From a virus, in IMG/VR virus record IMGVR_UViG_3300044614_001157, positions 1 through 24,102 of that record: a stretch of 24,102 nucleotides of DNA; one strand, given 5' to 3'. The notes under the pieces are model-generated. The model saw only the letters and a program-made list of their open reading frames with translations, searched no databases and was not told the DNA's origin. A program made the position numbers and the translations under genes. Below, piece by piece: positions 16,620 to 23,267 of this stretch; position 1 is the stretch's first letter; each line of letters opens with the position of its first letter.

Positions 16620-16787
16620 ATGAAACTTACAAAAGAACAAGTATTAGGTATTGTTAGACACACATTAACATTTGTTGGTGGTATTGTTGTAATGAAAGGT
16701 CTTGTTGATGAGGCAACCGTTACTGAGATCATCGGTGGAGTTATGACGTTAACTGGTACTATTTGGTCAGTTATTACCAAAAAATAA
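16620..16787 (+). CDS. small holin-like membrane protein
   Basis: A 55-residue protein (MKLTKEQVLGIVRHTLTFVG onwards). Two short hydrophobic segments are at about 9-26 (LGIVRHTLTFVGGIVVMK) and 36-52 (EIIGGVMTLTGTIWSVI), separated by a short polar hinge (GLVDEATVT), with a KK end. This layout matches small phage proteins usually annotated as holins and found near endolysins. It would make the membrane lesion that lets the GH19 endolysin reach the wall. It has its own phage-type promoter and is followed by a terminator. Confidence 0.75.
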   Translation: MKLTKEQVLGIVRHTLTFVGGIVVMKGLVDEATVTEIIGGVMTLTGTIWSVITKK

Positions 16788-16806
16788 TTTTATTAAATTA
16801 ATACTT

Positions 16807-16834
16807 AACCCCCATAAATAGTGGGGGTTTTTTA
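16807..16834 (+). terminator. intrinsic terminator after the lysis genes
   Basis: AACCCCCA pairs with TGGGGGTT across TAAATAG and runs into a T-tract. It closes the kinase-to-holin gene block. Confidence 0.9.
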
Positions 16835-16842
16835 ATTTAAGA

Positions 16843-16853
16843 TATATTTATAA
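16843..16853 (+). promoter_or_regulatory. phage-type promoter element TATATTTATAA
   Basis: A perfect TATATTTATAA 6 bases before the ATG at 16860, just after a terminator. Its place between terminator and start codon makes a promoter function likely. Confidence 0.55.
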
Positions 16854-16859
16854 TTTAGT

Positions 16860-17468
16860 ATGGAAAATTATGTAGGAATAATAATCGCATTTATAACAGG
16901 TGTGATTGGTCCAATTTTGGTTCTTTATATAAAGAGTAGATTGGAAAAGAAGGAGAAACCAGACATGGTTAAAGAAACTTTAAGAGTTTCAGAGTTGGTT
17001 ACAAACAAGATAGAACATATAAAAGAAGAGTTTAATGCTGACAGAGTTTGGATTACACAATTCCATAACGGAGGAAACTTCTACCCAACAGGTAAGTCAA
17101 TGGCGAAGTTTTCAATAATGTATGAGACCGTACATCCGGGAGTAACATCAGTACAAAACAATTTCCATAATATACCGGTTAATTTATTTTCAAAGTCAAT
17201 CAATCAACTATTAAGTAATGATGTAATTGAAATACCGGACTATAAAGACGAGACAATAGCTACTTATGGTTTAAAATATATTGCAGAAGATACTGGATGT
17301 AAATCAGGTTATTTATTTGCTATTAAAACTATTGATGATAGATTTATTGGGACTTTAGGTGTTGAATATACAAAAAGAAAAACGAAATTAAATATTGAAT
17401 CAATAAATCATTTATTAGTACACGCAACATCACTTGGTGGTGTTTTAATGACTCACTTACAACAATGA
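16860..17468 (+). CDS. membrane-anchored GAF-like protein
   Basis: A 202-residue protein. One membrane helix is at about residues 4-24 (YVGIIIAFITGVIGPILVLY), then a charged linker. A GAF/PAS-like alpha-beta domain follows from about 45 (ADRVWITQFHNGGNFYPTGK, then SGYLFAIKTIDDRFIGTLGV). The domain should face the cytoplasm. GAF domains bind small ligands or mediate dimerisation; the ligand is unknown. It overlaps the next gene by 4 bases. A sensory or scaffold role near the two-component system is possible, but they are separated by a terminator. Confidence 0.82.
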   Translation: MENYVGIIIAFITGVIGPILVLYIKSRLEKKEKPDMVKETLRVSELVTNKIEHIKEEFNADRVWITQFHNGGNFYPTGKSMAKFSIMYETVHPGVTSVQNNFHNIPVNLFSKSINQLLSNDVIEIPDYKDETIATYGLKYIAEDTGCKSGYLFAIKTIDDRFIGTLGVEYTKRKTKLNIESINHLLVHATSLGGVLMTHLQQ

Positions 17469-18118
17469 GACAACAAATTATAGAATCACTTATTGGTAGA
17501 ATTACAAACCGGTTAATCAACGAAAGAAAGTCAGATGAGTTATCAATAAAACTTTCCCGAATGGTTATCAAGCAATTTAAAAAAGATGAGGACTTTGAGT
17601 TGTATGATTTAAGATTTGACAGGGGAGATGAGTATGCGGTCTTTGATTTTAAGTGTTATTTTTTGGAGGATATTGATTTGGACGATCCATTCTCAATACA
17701 TGCTGAGGCAGATATGGAAGAGATATATATGGAGATCACATTCAACCCACAACATTTTCCTAAAAGTATGAGTGATTTGGTTGCTGAAGTTAAAGAAACT
17801 ATTGAACACGAGTTAGAACACGTTGAACAACAGAATTTTGAGGATATGGAATTTGAACGTGAAGATGATATTGAAGACGATGAAGAATATAATTTTAAAT
17901 ACCTCACATCAAAAGTTGAAATACCCGCATATGTTAGAGGATTAATAAAAAGATCCAACACCAAAAAAATGTCATTGTCCGATGCTATGGAAGAATGGTT
18001 TAAAGAAAACAAAAGAAATTTTAAAGACCCCAAAAAAGATTGGTCAAGAGTTAAAAAAGTTTGGATGAAATATGCCTCCGAAATGAGAGGAAAAGAAAAA
18101 ATCAAAAAATTTAAATAA
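17465..18118 (+). CDS. HExxH peptidase-like phage protein with a diverged tag
   Basis: A 217-residue protein. HELEH at residues 115-119 (ETIEHELEHVEQQ) fits the zinc-peptidase HExxH motif. The surrounding sequence is very acidic (EREDDIEDDEEY). The N-terminus ESLIGRITNRLINE (7-20) aligns with ESDLTRIVKRVINE of the tagged genes at 1381-1825 without gaps, with identities at E, S, R, I, R, I, N and E, and ends in the same I-N-E. It may therefore carry a diverged copy of the same targeting tag. A third zinc ligand is not obvious, so activity is unproven. It overlaps the GAF-like gene by 4 bases. Confidence 0.82.
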   Translation: MRQQIIESLIGRITNRLINERKSDELSIKLSRMVIKQFKKDEDFELYDLRFDRGDEYAVFDFKCYFLEDIDLDDPFSIHAEADMEEIYMEITFNPQHFPKSMSDLVAEVKETIEHELEHVEQQNFEDMEFEREDDIEDDEEYNFKYLTSKVEIPAYVRGLIKRSNTKKMSLSDAMEEWFKENKRNFKDPKKDWSRVKKVWMKYASEMRGKEKIKKFK

Positions 18119-18121
18119 AAG

Positions 18122-18153
18122 TTTGTTTTATACCAAATGTTTTCCTAACTTTG
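18122..18153 (+). promoter_or_regulatory. Bacteroidota housekeeping-type promoter
   Basis: TTTG at 18122-18125 and TAACTTTG at 18146-18153 are 20 bases apart, and the ATG follows at 18168. It starts the run of small accessory genes. Confidence 0.7.
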
Positions 18154-18167
18154 GTAAAAAATAAATT

Positions 18168-18605
18168 ATGAGTGTAAAAAGTTGGACTAGACGATTGTAT
18201 AAACGTTTAAAAGTAAAATTCTATATTTGGGAAAGAGGACATAAGTGGTTTAAAGCACCAGAAGACTCAACAGGTTATGAAAATATCACAACCGCGATTG
18301 TTAGAAAAATGATCAATCATCCCGATTCTAAATTTACCATTGCTCCACTTTCAGGTAAAAGATATATAGTCAATAAGACTTTGGATATTTTTATCATTAT
18401 GGAGGATAGTAAAGTAGAAATCACCAACCACGTTTATCATTATGTTTCAACATTAGGTCAAAGAGACTTACAGAAACTCAAAAAACTTTACGATACCAAA
18501 GTGGAGGATCAAAGAACTAATTATGAGGAAGAAATCAAATCTCAAATAACAAATACATTACAATCAATTTATGATAAAATCAATAAACAATCAGCCAATA
18601 ATTAA
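18168..18605 (+). CDS. phage protein of unknown function
   Basis: A 145-residue protein with a very basic start (SWTRRLYKRLKVKFYIWERG), a central mixed region (FTIAPLSGKRYIVNKTLDIF, IIMEDSKVEITNHVYHYVS) and a helical end with coiled-coil character (LQKLKKLYDTKVEDQRTNYE). No catalytic motif or membrane helix is visible. It is first in a run of short genes behind a host-type promoter. It overlaps the next gene by 35 bases in another frame. Function unknown. Confidence 0.82.
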   Translation: MSVKSWTRRLYKRLKVKFYIWERGHKWFKAPEDSTGYENITTAIVRKMINHPDSKFTIAPLSGKRYIVNKTLDIFIIMEDSKVEITNHVYHYVSTLGQRDLQKLKKLYDTKVEDQRTNYEEEIKSQITNTLQSIYDKINKQSANN

Positions 18606-18783
18606 TACACCAAAGGGTGTTGGGCAAATTGAAAAACTTTACGTGTCTGATCTTGGATTTTTGATGGTGAGGGTTTATTTTGATAACGGCACGTACACAA
18701 CCTATAATATGGGAAAACACGATATTCAAAACAACCTGATCACCAACCAATTATTTGAAGATGAAAGTAAAACTTTTGGTTGA
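18571..18783 (+). CDS. small beta-rich phage protein
   Basis: A 70-residue protein whose core, TPKGVGQIEKLYVSDLGFLM followed by VRVYFDNGTYTTYNMG, looks like a small KOW/SH3-type beta barrel. The family is unassigned. The first 12 residues lie over the end of the upstream gene; no better start is available before the conserved-looking part. The end overlaps the next small ORF by 23 bases. Confidence 0.7.
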   Translation: MIKSINNQPIINTPKGVGQIEKLYVSDLGFLMVRVYFDNGTYTTYNMGKHDIQNNLITNQLFEDESKTFG

Positions 18784-18910
18784 TAACGAGATAACCGAAG
18801 GGGTTGTTGAGATTGATGAAAGATTTTATGGTGGCAAAAAAGTAATTTACCAAAATAAAGAAAAAATAATGTGTGTTATATCAATAAATTTAGTTACCTT
18901 TGTATTATGA
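18761..18910 (+). CDS. small hypothetical protein
   Basis: ATG at 18761 opens 49 codons starting MKVKLLVDNEITEGVVEIDE, and the first ~37 residues look protein-like (RFYGGKKVIYQNKEK). The last dozen codons run across the promoter of the next gene and look incidental. It overlaps the preceding gene by 23 bases. Probably real but unproven. Confidence 0.5.
   Translation: MKVKLLVDNEITEGVVEIDERFYGGKKVIYQNKEKIMCVISINLVTFVL
18895..18902 (+). promoter_or_regulatory. possible host-type -7 element, leaderless arrangement
   Basis: TACCTTTG ends 4 bases before the ATG at 18907, the same gap as at 2847 and 22192. The -33 partner is weak (TGTG near 18872). Confidence 0.4.
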
Positions 18911-19125
18911 AAAAATTATTAATTATGTTATGTCTTGTGTCCTGTACATCAAACGGGTACAAGTACAAAATTGAAGGTGTGGTTGAAACAAAAGATGGTG
19001 GACATCCAGCAGTCTGGTATACCGACACAATAAGTTTTGATGGTGATACTGCGTATTACTTTAATAGTGATGGTAGTGAAGTAAGAATCAGTCCTCCATA
19101 TGTTATTAAAACGATTAAATTATGA
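18907..19125 (+). CDS. small lipoprotein (1 of 3)
   Basis: A 72-residue protein. I use the ATG at 18907, because MKKLLIMLCLVSCTS is a complete lipoprotein signal with lipobox Cys 13. The mature part is about 60 residues, beta-rich (YKYKIEGVVETKDGG, DTISFDGDTAYYFNSDGSE). It overlaps the next gene by 4 bases. Two more small lipoproteins follow within 750 bases. Phage lipoproteins of this kind often change the host surface, for instance blocking a receptor against superinfection; that is inference. Confidence 0.8.
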   Translation: MKKLLIMLCLVSCTSNGYKYKIEGVVETKDGGHPAVWYTDTISFDGDTAYYFNSDGSEVRISPPYVIKTIKL

Positions 19126-19394
19126 ATGTGAAAGAATTAAACGACGGAGAACTTTTAGATTTGGCTCGGAAAAATTTGGCAATTGCCGATAAACACATGT
19201 ACTCAACAATAATCTTAACTATTGTATCACTTATACAATCTATCTTATTATTTTTTAATTTTGTTGGAGTAGTTAGTTTTTTAATTGTATACCTAATCTG
19301 TTTTTTATTATATCTTTATCATAGAAAAAAACAAGAAAAATATATGAAGGTTGTTGACGAAGCACTTAAAGAATTTACATCAAGAGAAATTTGA
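19122..19394 (+). CDS. small two-span membrane protein
   Basis: A 90-residue protein with a soluble N-terminus (NVKELNDGELLDLARKNLAI), two adjacent membrane helices at about 27-47 and 50-67 (ILTIVSLIQSILLFFNFVGV, VSFLIVYLICFLLYLY) and a charged tail (HRKKQEKYMKVVDEALKEF). Both ends should face the cytoplasm. It lies between two lipoprotein genes with short overlaps, so it is probably part of the same envelope-modifying group. Function unknown. Confidence 0.8.
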   Translation: MNVKELNDGELLDLARKNLAIADKHMYSTIILTIVSLIQSILLFFNFVGVVSFLIVYLICFLLYLYHRKKQEKYMKVVDEALKEFTSREI

Positions 19395-19396
19395 TT

Positions 19397-19645
19397 ATGA
19401 AAAAAATGTTATATATATTTGTTCTGTGGTTGGTAACGAGTTGTTCAAACTGGCAATATAAAGATTTCACATATTTGAAATGTAAAAAGTTGGATAAAAT
19501 ACATGTCCATCTGTATTATCACGAAACTTGTGAATGGAATTGTTTAAACATGGACCATCAGTACATTTTAGTTGTTGATACTGTTAGGGTTAAATATAAA
19601 ACAGATAAAAACGGAGATTTAAAAAAAATAAAACTAATAAAATGA
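19397..19645 (+). CDS. small lipoprotein (2 of 3)
   Basis: An 82-residue protein. The frame could open two codons earlier at a TTG, but the ATG at 19397 gives a clean signal MKKMLYIFVLWLVTSCS with lipobox LVTSC. The mature part is rich in aromatic residues and contains further Cys (YLKCKK, ETCEWNCLNM). It overlaps the next gene by 4 bases. Unknown function; surface or periplasmic location is inferred. Confidence 0.8.
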   Translation: MKKMLYIFVLWLVTSCSNWQYKDFTYLKCKKLDKIHVHLYYHETCEWNCLNMDHQYILVVDTVRVKYKTDKNGDLKKIKLIK

Positions 19646-19905
19646 AGAAAGTATTTTTAGCGATTTTAATGGGTGTTATGGTAACATCTTGTACAGAAAA
19701 CGAAAGAGTTAAAAGTTTTGGCGGTGAAGGAACAATACATCTACCAAAAGGACGTAAATTGGTGACTGTTACTTGGAAAGAAACCCAAATTTGGTATTTG
19801 ACACGTCAGATGGATTCTAATGATGTTGCCGAAACATATCAATTTCACGAAGAATCATCTTGGGGTGTAATTGAAGGAACTTATAACATTATAGAAACTA
19901 AGTAA
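19642..19905 (+). CDS. small lipoprotein (3 of 3)
   Basis: An 87-residue protein with signal MKKVFLAILMGVMVTSCTEN, lipobox VTSC and Cys 17 as the acylated residue. The mature part is short and beta-rich (KLVTVTWKETQIWYLTRQ). It stands in the same overlapping series as the two lipoproteins before it. Their mature sequences do not resemble each other clearly. Confidence 0.82.
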   Translation: MKKVFLAILMGVMVTSCTENERVKSFGGEGTIHLPKGRKLVTVTWKETQIWYLTRQMDSNDVAETYQFHEESSWGVIEGTYNIIETK

Positions 19906-19906
19906 T

Positions 19907-20158
19907 ATGACAGAAAGAGAATTAATACTTTTAGGGTTTAAAAGTGAGGAAATCAGAGAACACGATGAAGATGAGTCCTATTACTATGTTCTTGATATTG
20001 TGGACGGTTTAACCTTTATTACACCAACTAACGAGGAAATAAAGGAAGATAAATGGTACGTTGATTTTTTCAATACTGATCCACTTGTTAGATTTCACGA
20101 GTTCGGTGAATTACAAGGATTAATCAACCAGTTAACAAGGGCAATAATAAAAAAATAA
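19907..20158 (+). CDS. small acidic phage protein
   Basis: An 83-residue acidic protein (ELILLGFKSEEIREHDEDES, YYYVLDIVDGLTFITP) ending in a helix (ELQGLINQLTRAIIKK). The pattern of a LGF start followed by YY strand and FITP recurs in many uncharacterised small phage proteins. It starts 1 base after the last lipoprotein stop. Function unknown. Confidence 0.78.
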   Translation: MTERELILLGFKSEEIREHDEDESYYYVLDIVDGLTFITPTNEEIKEDKWYVDFFNTDPLVRFHEFGELQGLINQLTRAIIKK

Positions 20159-20168
20159 AAATAAAAAA

Positions 20169-20354
20169 ATGGAACAAAACAACGGAATTTTGCAAGGAGC
20201 TTTAATGGAACAACATAGAAGAATCATTAATGAAATTGCAGACATTAAAGCAGAAAAGTTTGAATTAACTGAAGAGGATAAACAAAAAATTTCAAAATTA
20301 GAATTTCAATTAAAAGAAATTGCTCAAAGATTGTACGTACTTTATAATAAGTAA
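20169..20354 (+). CDS. small helical phage protein
   Basis: A 61-residue, wholly helical protein (RRIINEIADIKAEKFELTEE, KISKLEFQLKEIAQRLYVLY), likely a two-helix coiled-coil hairpin. It has no catalytic or membrane feature. It is followed 2 bases later by the next gene. Unknown. Confidence 0.72.
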   Translation: MEQNNGILQGALMEQHRRIINEIADIKAEKFELTEEDKQKISKLEFQLKEIAQRLYVLYNK

Positions 20355-20356
20355 TA

Positions 20357-20728
20357 ATGAAGAAAATACCAACACACGATCCACAGACCGGAGAACTTAA
20401 TCCTTACTACGAAGAACTAACAGGTGAGAAAAATCCATTATCAAAAGATGTGGAAAATGAAAGGTTTGATATTCCAAGATTTGTCGGTAGAAAGTTTAGG
20501 TATAATGGAAAATATGGATTATCAACTTGGACCGATACTGTTAAAAGGATATCATATAGACAAGGGGTAGTATTTGATAAACCATTAAAGTTTAAAGTAC
20601 CAAAAAAAGGTGAAGACTTTAAAGCAGAAAAAATAAACATTATTGGTTATAACATTGAATTAGATGTAATATCCTCAAGATCCGGACAAGTTTATGAATT
20701 TAAGAATTGTGTTTTTATAAATGATTAA
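20357..20728 (+). CDS. phage protein of unknown function
   Basis: A 123-residue soluble protein with a polar start (PTHDPQTGELNPYYEELTGE) and a beta-rich remainder (RFVGRKFRYNGKYGLSTWTD, FKAEKINIIGYNIELDVISS). It has no signal peptide, membrane segment or catalytic motif. It lies between a helical protein and a two-span membrane protein. Not recognised. Confidence 0.78.
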   Translation: MKKIPTHDPQTGELNPYYEELTGEKNPLSKDVENERFDIPRFVGRKFRYNGKYGLSTWTDTVKRISYRQGVVFDKPLKFKVPKKGEDFKAEKINIIGYNIELDVISSRSGQVYEFKNCVFIND

Positions 20729-20743
20729 TATATAAAAAATGAA

Positions 20744-20938
20744 ATGAAGTTTTTTAAAGTGTTTCTGATGTGGTTAGGCTTTATCGCAATCGGAACAATG
20801 TTTGGCGAATATGTCGTCAGTAGAGAAGTAAACGGATTCCTCCAACTGTTAAGTTTCGTTGGTGTTGTTGGACTCCTTATGTATGTAATAAACGAAACAA
20901 TAAAATTATTTAACAAAAAAGAAGAAAAAAATGATTAG
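20744..20938 (+). CDS. small two-span membrane protein next to the prohibitin homologue
   Basis: A 64-residue protein with helices at about 4-23 (FKVFLMWLGFIAIGTMFGEY) and 32-52 (FLQLLSFVGVVGLLMYVINE), with a lysine-rich tail (LFNKKEEKND). It overlaps the SPFH/prohibitin gene by 8 bases, suggesting that the two are made together and may interact in the membrane. The function is inferred only from this context. Confidence 0.78.
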   Translation: MKFFKVFLMWLGFIAIGTMFGEYVVSREVNGFLQLLSFVGVVGLLMYVINETIKLFNKKEEKND

Positions 20939-21878
20939 TACTTTAATTTTTATTTTAGGATTGGTAATTGCTGGATTTGTAGCATTTACAACAAGAGACC
21001 GAATGTATGTAACAGGAACAGACAGATGGGGTGATAGTAAAGAGATGTTTAATACTATGTGGATAGTTAAACCAATTGGTATTTTTGTCTTGGCTATTAT
21101 AATCTCTAGCATCCAACCATTCGCATTAGATAGAGTAGATGCTGGACACGTTGGGATTAAAGTTAATTTAACCGGTGACAAAAGAGGTGTGTCAAGTTAT
21201 GAATATAAAACGGGGTGGGTATTATACAATACTTGGACAGAACAGATGTTAGAGTTTCCTACATACCAACAACATATTGAATATAAGGATCAGACCGTGA
21301 TTACAAAAGGTGGATTTGCAGCAACAATTAAACCAAGTTTTAACTATTCATTAAAACCGACGGCAATTGGTAATATGTTTGAGAACTTACGTTTAGATAT
21401 AAAACAAATTGAACAAGGATGGTTAATGAACGCAATTGTCTCTTCAGTAAATGACGTGGCTAATAAATGGGAAGTGGATGCTATCTTTAATAAAAGAGAG
21501 GAATTTGAAGCGGCTATTGTTGCTGAGTGTAATAAAAGATTATCTAAATGGTTTGAAGTATCACAGTTAAGAACTAACATCACACCACCAAAAGCACTAC
21601 AACAGGCGATTGAATCTAAAACAAAGGCGGTTCAGGAGGCACAGGCTGCGATGCAACGTAAGTTAGTTGCGGAAGCTGAAGCTCAAGAAAAAATCGCAAT
21701 CGCTCGTGGAGATTCGGCAAAAGTTATAATTGACGCACAAGCCTTGGCCTTGGCAATGAAGTTAAAACAAAAAGAAATTACACCTCTTTATGTTGAATAT
21801 TTGAAAGCACAATCTTGGGACGGAAAACTTCCTACAACAGTTGCGGGTGGATCAGGAACATTTTTAAACATTAAATAA
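20931..21878 (+). CDS. SPFH/prohibitin (band 7) family membrane protein
   Basis: A 315-residue protein. Membrane helices are at about 3-22 and 46-65. The SPFH domain begins near residue 68 (DRVDAGHVGIKVNLTGDKRG) and runs to about 235 with typical strands (YQQHIEYKDQTVITKGG) and the prohibitin-like AIVSSVNDVANKW. A coiled coil at about 225-275 is rich in Ala, Glu and Lys (QEAQAAMQRKLVAEAEAQEK). Family members form large ring-like membrane scaffolds and protect or guide membrane proteases such as FtsH. Phage copies have been proposed to act in superinfection exclusion or in protecting phage proteins; here the role is inferred. Confidence 0.92.
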   Translation: MISTLIFILGLVIAGFVAFTTRDRMYVTGTDRWGDSKEMFNTMWIVKPIGIFVLAIIISSIQPFALDRVDAGHVGIKVNLTGDKRGVSSYEYKTGWVLYNTWTEQMLEFPTYQQHIEYKDQTVITKGGFAATIKPSFNYSLKPTAIGNMFENLRLDIKQIEQGWLMNAIVSSVNDVANKWEVDAIFNKREEFEAAIVAECNKRLSKWFEVSQLRTNITPPKALQQAIESKTKAVQEAQAAMQRKLVAEAEAQEKIAIARGDSAKVIIDAQALALAMKLKQKEITPLYVEYLKAQSWDGKLPTTVAGGSGTFLNIK

Positions 21879-21879
21879 T

Positions 21880-22131
21880 ATGATAAGAAATTTTAGTTTT
21901 ATAATTTTATTTATAATATTAACATCTGTATTATTTAGTTGGTTTGTGTACATCTCAATCCAAAATGATAAAGTTTGTGATGAGTTAGTAATATTAAATG
22001 ATGGATCACAAATTGAAGCAACACAGGTAATATCATATGAAAGTGGAATGAGTACCATAAAAATGTGTAACGGACAATGGATGGACACACCAACCGTTAA
22101 TATAAAGATGGTCAAACCTATTGAGAAATAA
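21880..22131 (+). CDS. small membrane-anchored protein
   Basis: An 83-residue protein with one N-terminal hydrophobic helix (FSFIILFIILTSVLFSWFVY), then about 55 residues (VCDELVILNDGSQIEATQVI) that would lie outside the cytoplasm. Two Cys could form a disulfide. It starts 1 base after the prohibitin stop and is followed by a terminator. Not recognised. Confidence 0.76.
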   Translation: MIRNFSFIILFIILTSVLFSWFVYISIQNDKVCDELVILNDGSQIEATQVISYESGMSTIKMCNGQWMDTPTVNIKMVKPIEK

Positions 22132-22139
22132 GATTCAAA

Positions 22140-22172
22140 CCCCACCTTCTACCGGTGGGATTTGTTTTTTTA
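22140..22172 (+). terminator. intrinsic terminator
   Basis: CCCACC (22141-22146) pairs with GGTGGG (22154-22159) and is followed by a T-rich run. The next promoter starts inside it. Confidence 0.85.
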
Positions 22173-22192
22173 ATTTAATTTTTTTACATTTG
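22161..22192 (+). promoter_or_regulatory. Bacteroidota housekeeping-type promoter, leaderless arrangement
   Basis: TTTG at 22161-22164 and TACATTTG at 22185-22192 are 20 bases apart. The ATG at 22197 is 4 bases after TTTG, so the message should be leaderless or nearly so. Confidence 0.7.
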
Positions 22193-22196
22193 TATT

Positions 22197-22712
22197 ATGA
22201 AAGCAAAACTGATTAAGACTGATTCCAATTATTATCTGTATGTTGATGGAAAAATAATTGCGTCAACAGAATATGTTGAAGGAAATCAAAAACTCTTCAA
22301 ACAAAACTGTGATGAGATATTTGGTGTAGTTGATGTTATTGATGTTGTATATAAACAAGTTAGAAACGGATTTGATGGGGTTATAGATTCATTCACTGAA
22401 GCATTTGCTAAAGAATGTATCAACAAAGCAATTGAGTTGAACAAAGACAAGGTATTTACTTTGGAGGATGTTAGAAAAGCATATATGGATGGAGTGTCTA
22501 ATGGTCATAATTTTGGTTATCCTGCAATAGACCACACAGATAAATATATCCAATCCCTTCAACAACCAACAGAAATTGATGTTGAGATTAAAATGGAACC
22601 TTGTTTCTATGACCAATCATTAGGTGGATTTTCAACATCGTATACTGAAGACAAACCAAAAGAACAACCAAAACTTGACGAGAACGGATGTTTAATTTTA
22701 AAAAAAGCATAA
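22197..22712 (+). CDS. phage protein of unknown function
   Basis: A 171-residue protein starting with a beta hairpin (AKLIKTDSNYYLYVDGKIIAS) and a central helical region containing KECINKAIELNKDKVFTLED and VRKAYMDGVSNG. It ends in a flexible Pro/Lys/Glu-rich tail (EDKPKEQPKLDENG). The middle (a predicted helix with KAIELNKDKVF) resembles phage proteins of unknown function in gut and aquatic Bacteroidota phages, as far as I recall. It leads an operon behind a host-type promoter. Confidence 0.8.
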   Translation: MKAKLIKTDSNYYLYVDGKIIASTEYVEGNQKLFKQNCDEIFGVVDVIDVVYKQVRNGFDGVIDSFTEAFAKECINKAIELNKDKVFTLEDVRKAYMDGVSNGHNFGYPAIDHTDKYIQSLQQPTEIDVEIKMEPCFYDQSLGGFSTSYTEDKPKEQPKLDENGCLILKKA

Positions 22713-22713
22713 A

Positions 22714-22950
22714 ATGGAAAATAGAAGCACACACTACGGAGACGTATCAAACTGGATTGAAAAGATAATTGATTCTTGTGAAACATACCAACAAACATTT
22801 ACCGCTAAAAAATTGATTAGTAATTTTGCAAAACAATTAAGAACTAAATCTCCAGATAAATACTGGAACAGTTATCAATACACAGTTATTGACCCACTTA
22901 ATGATTTGGTAAGAATTAAACGACAATCATTCATAAATAAATCGGAATAA
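22714..22950 (+). CDS. small phage protein
   Basis: A 78-residue, mainly helical basic protein (DVSNWIEKIIDSCETYQQTF, AKKLISNFAKQLRTKSPDKY) ending SYQYTVIDPLNDLVRIKRQS. The second half could be a winged-helix-like fold, which would suggest nucleic acid binding; this is weak. It shares its last base with the first base of the next gene. Confidence 0.75.
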   Translation: MENRSTHYGDVSNWIEKIIDSCETYQQTFTAKKLISNFAKQLRTKSPDKYWNSYQYTVIDPLNDLVRIKRQSFINKSE

Positions 22951-23267
22951 TGGAAGAAGTAAAATATCCAATAGGTGGATTTGCTCCTGGGTTTTATCAC
23001 TGTAATTGTATAACATGTAAGAATACTTTTTCAGGTGATAAAAGATCCGTTCAGTGTGAACCTTGTGCTATTGAAATGGTTAGAACTAAAATAGTTGAAA
23101 GTGAAAATGGTGGATTTGAAATTGAACAAGATTATTTACAAGGTTTTATTGATCAGTTCGGAGATGGTCCATTAGGTGAATTGGATCCAAATGAATGGAC
23201 GGCACCTGATTTTTTAGAATGGTTAAAACTTAACAAATATAAAATTATAAAAGAAAATAAAATATGA
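22950..23267 (+). CDS. zinc ribbon phage protein
   Basis: A 105-residue protein. Its N-terminal FYHCNCITCKNTFSGDKRSV carries Cys 20/23, and CEPC carries 36/39, together a CxxC...CxxC zinc ribbon with the GDKRS motif common in small phage proteins. The C-terminal part has PNEWTAPDFLEWLKLNKYK. It may contact DNA, RNA or protein; family members are uncharacterised as far as I know. It overlaps the next gene by 4 bases. Confidence 0.82.
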   Translation: MEEVKYPIGGFAPGFYHCNCITCKNTFSGDKRSVQCEPCAIEMVRTKIVESENGGFEIEQDYLQGFIDQFGDGPLGELDPNEWTAPDFLEWLKLNKYKIIKENKI

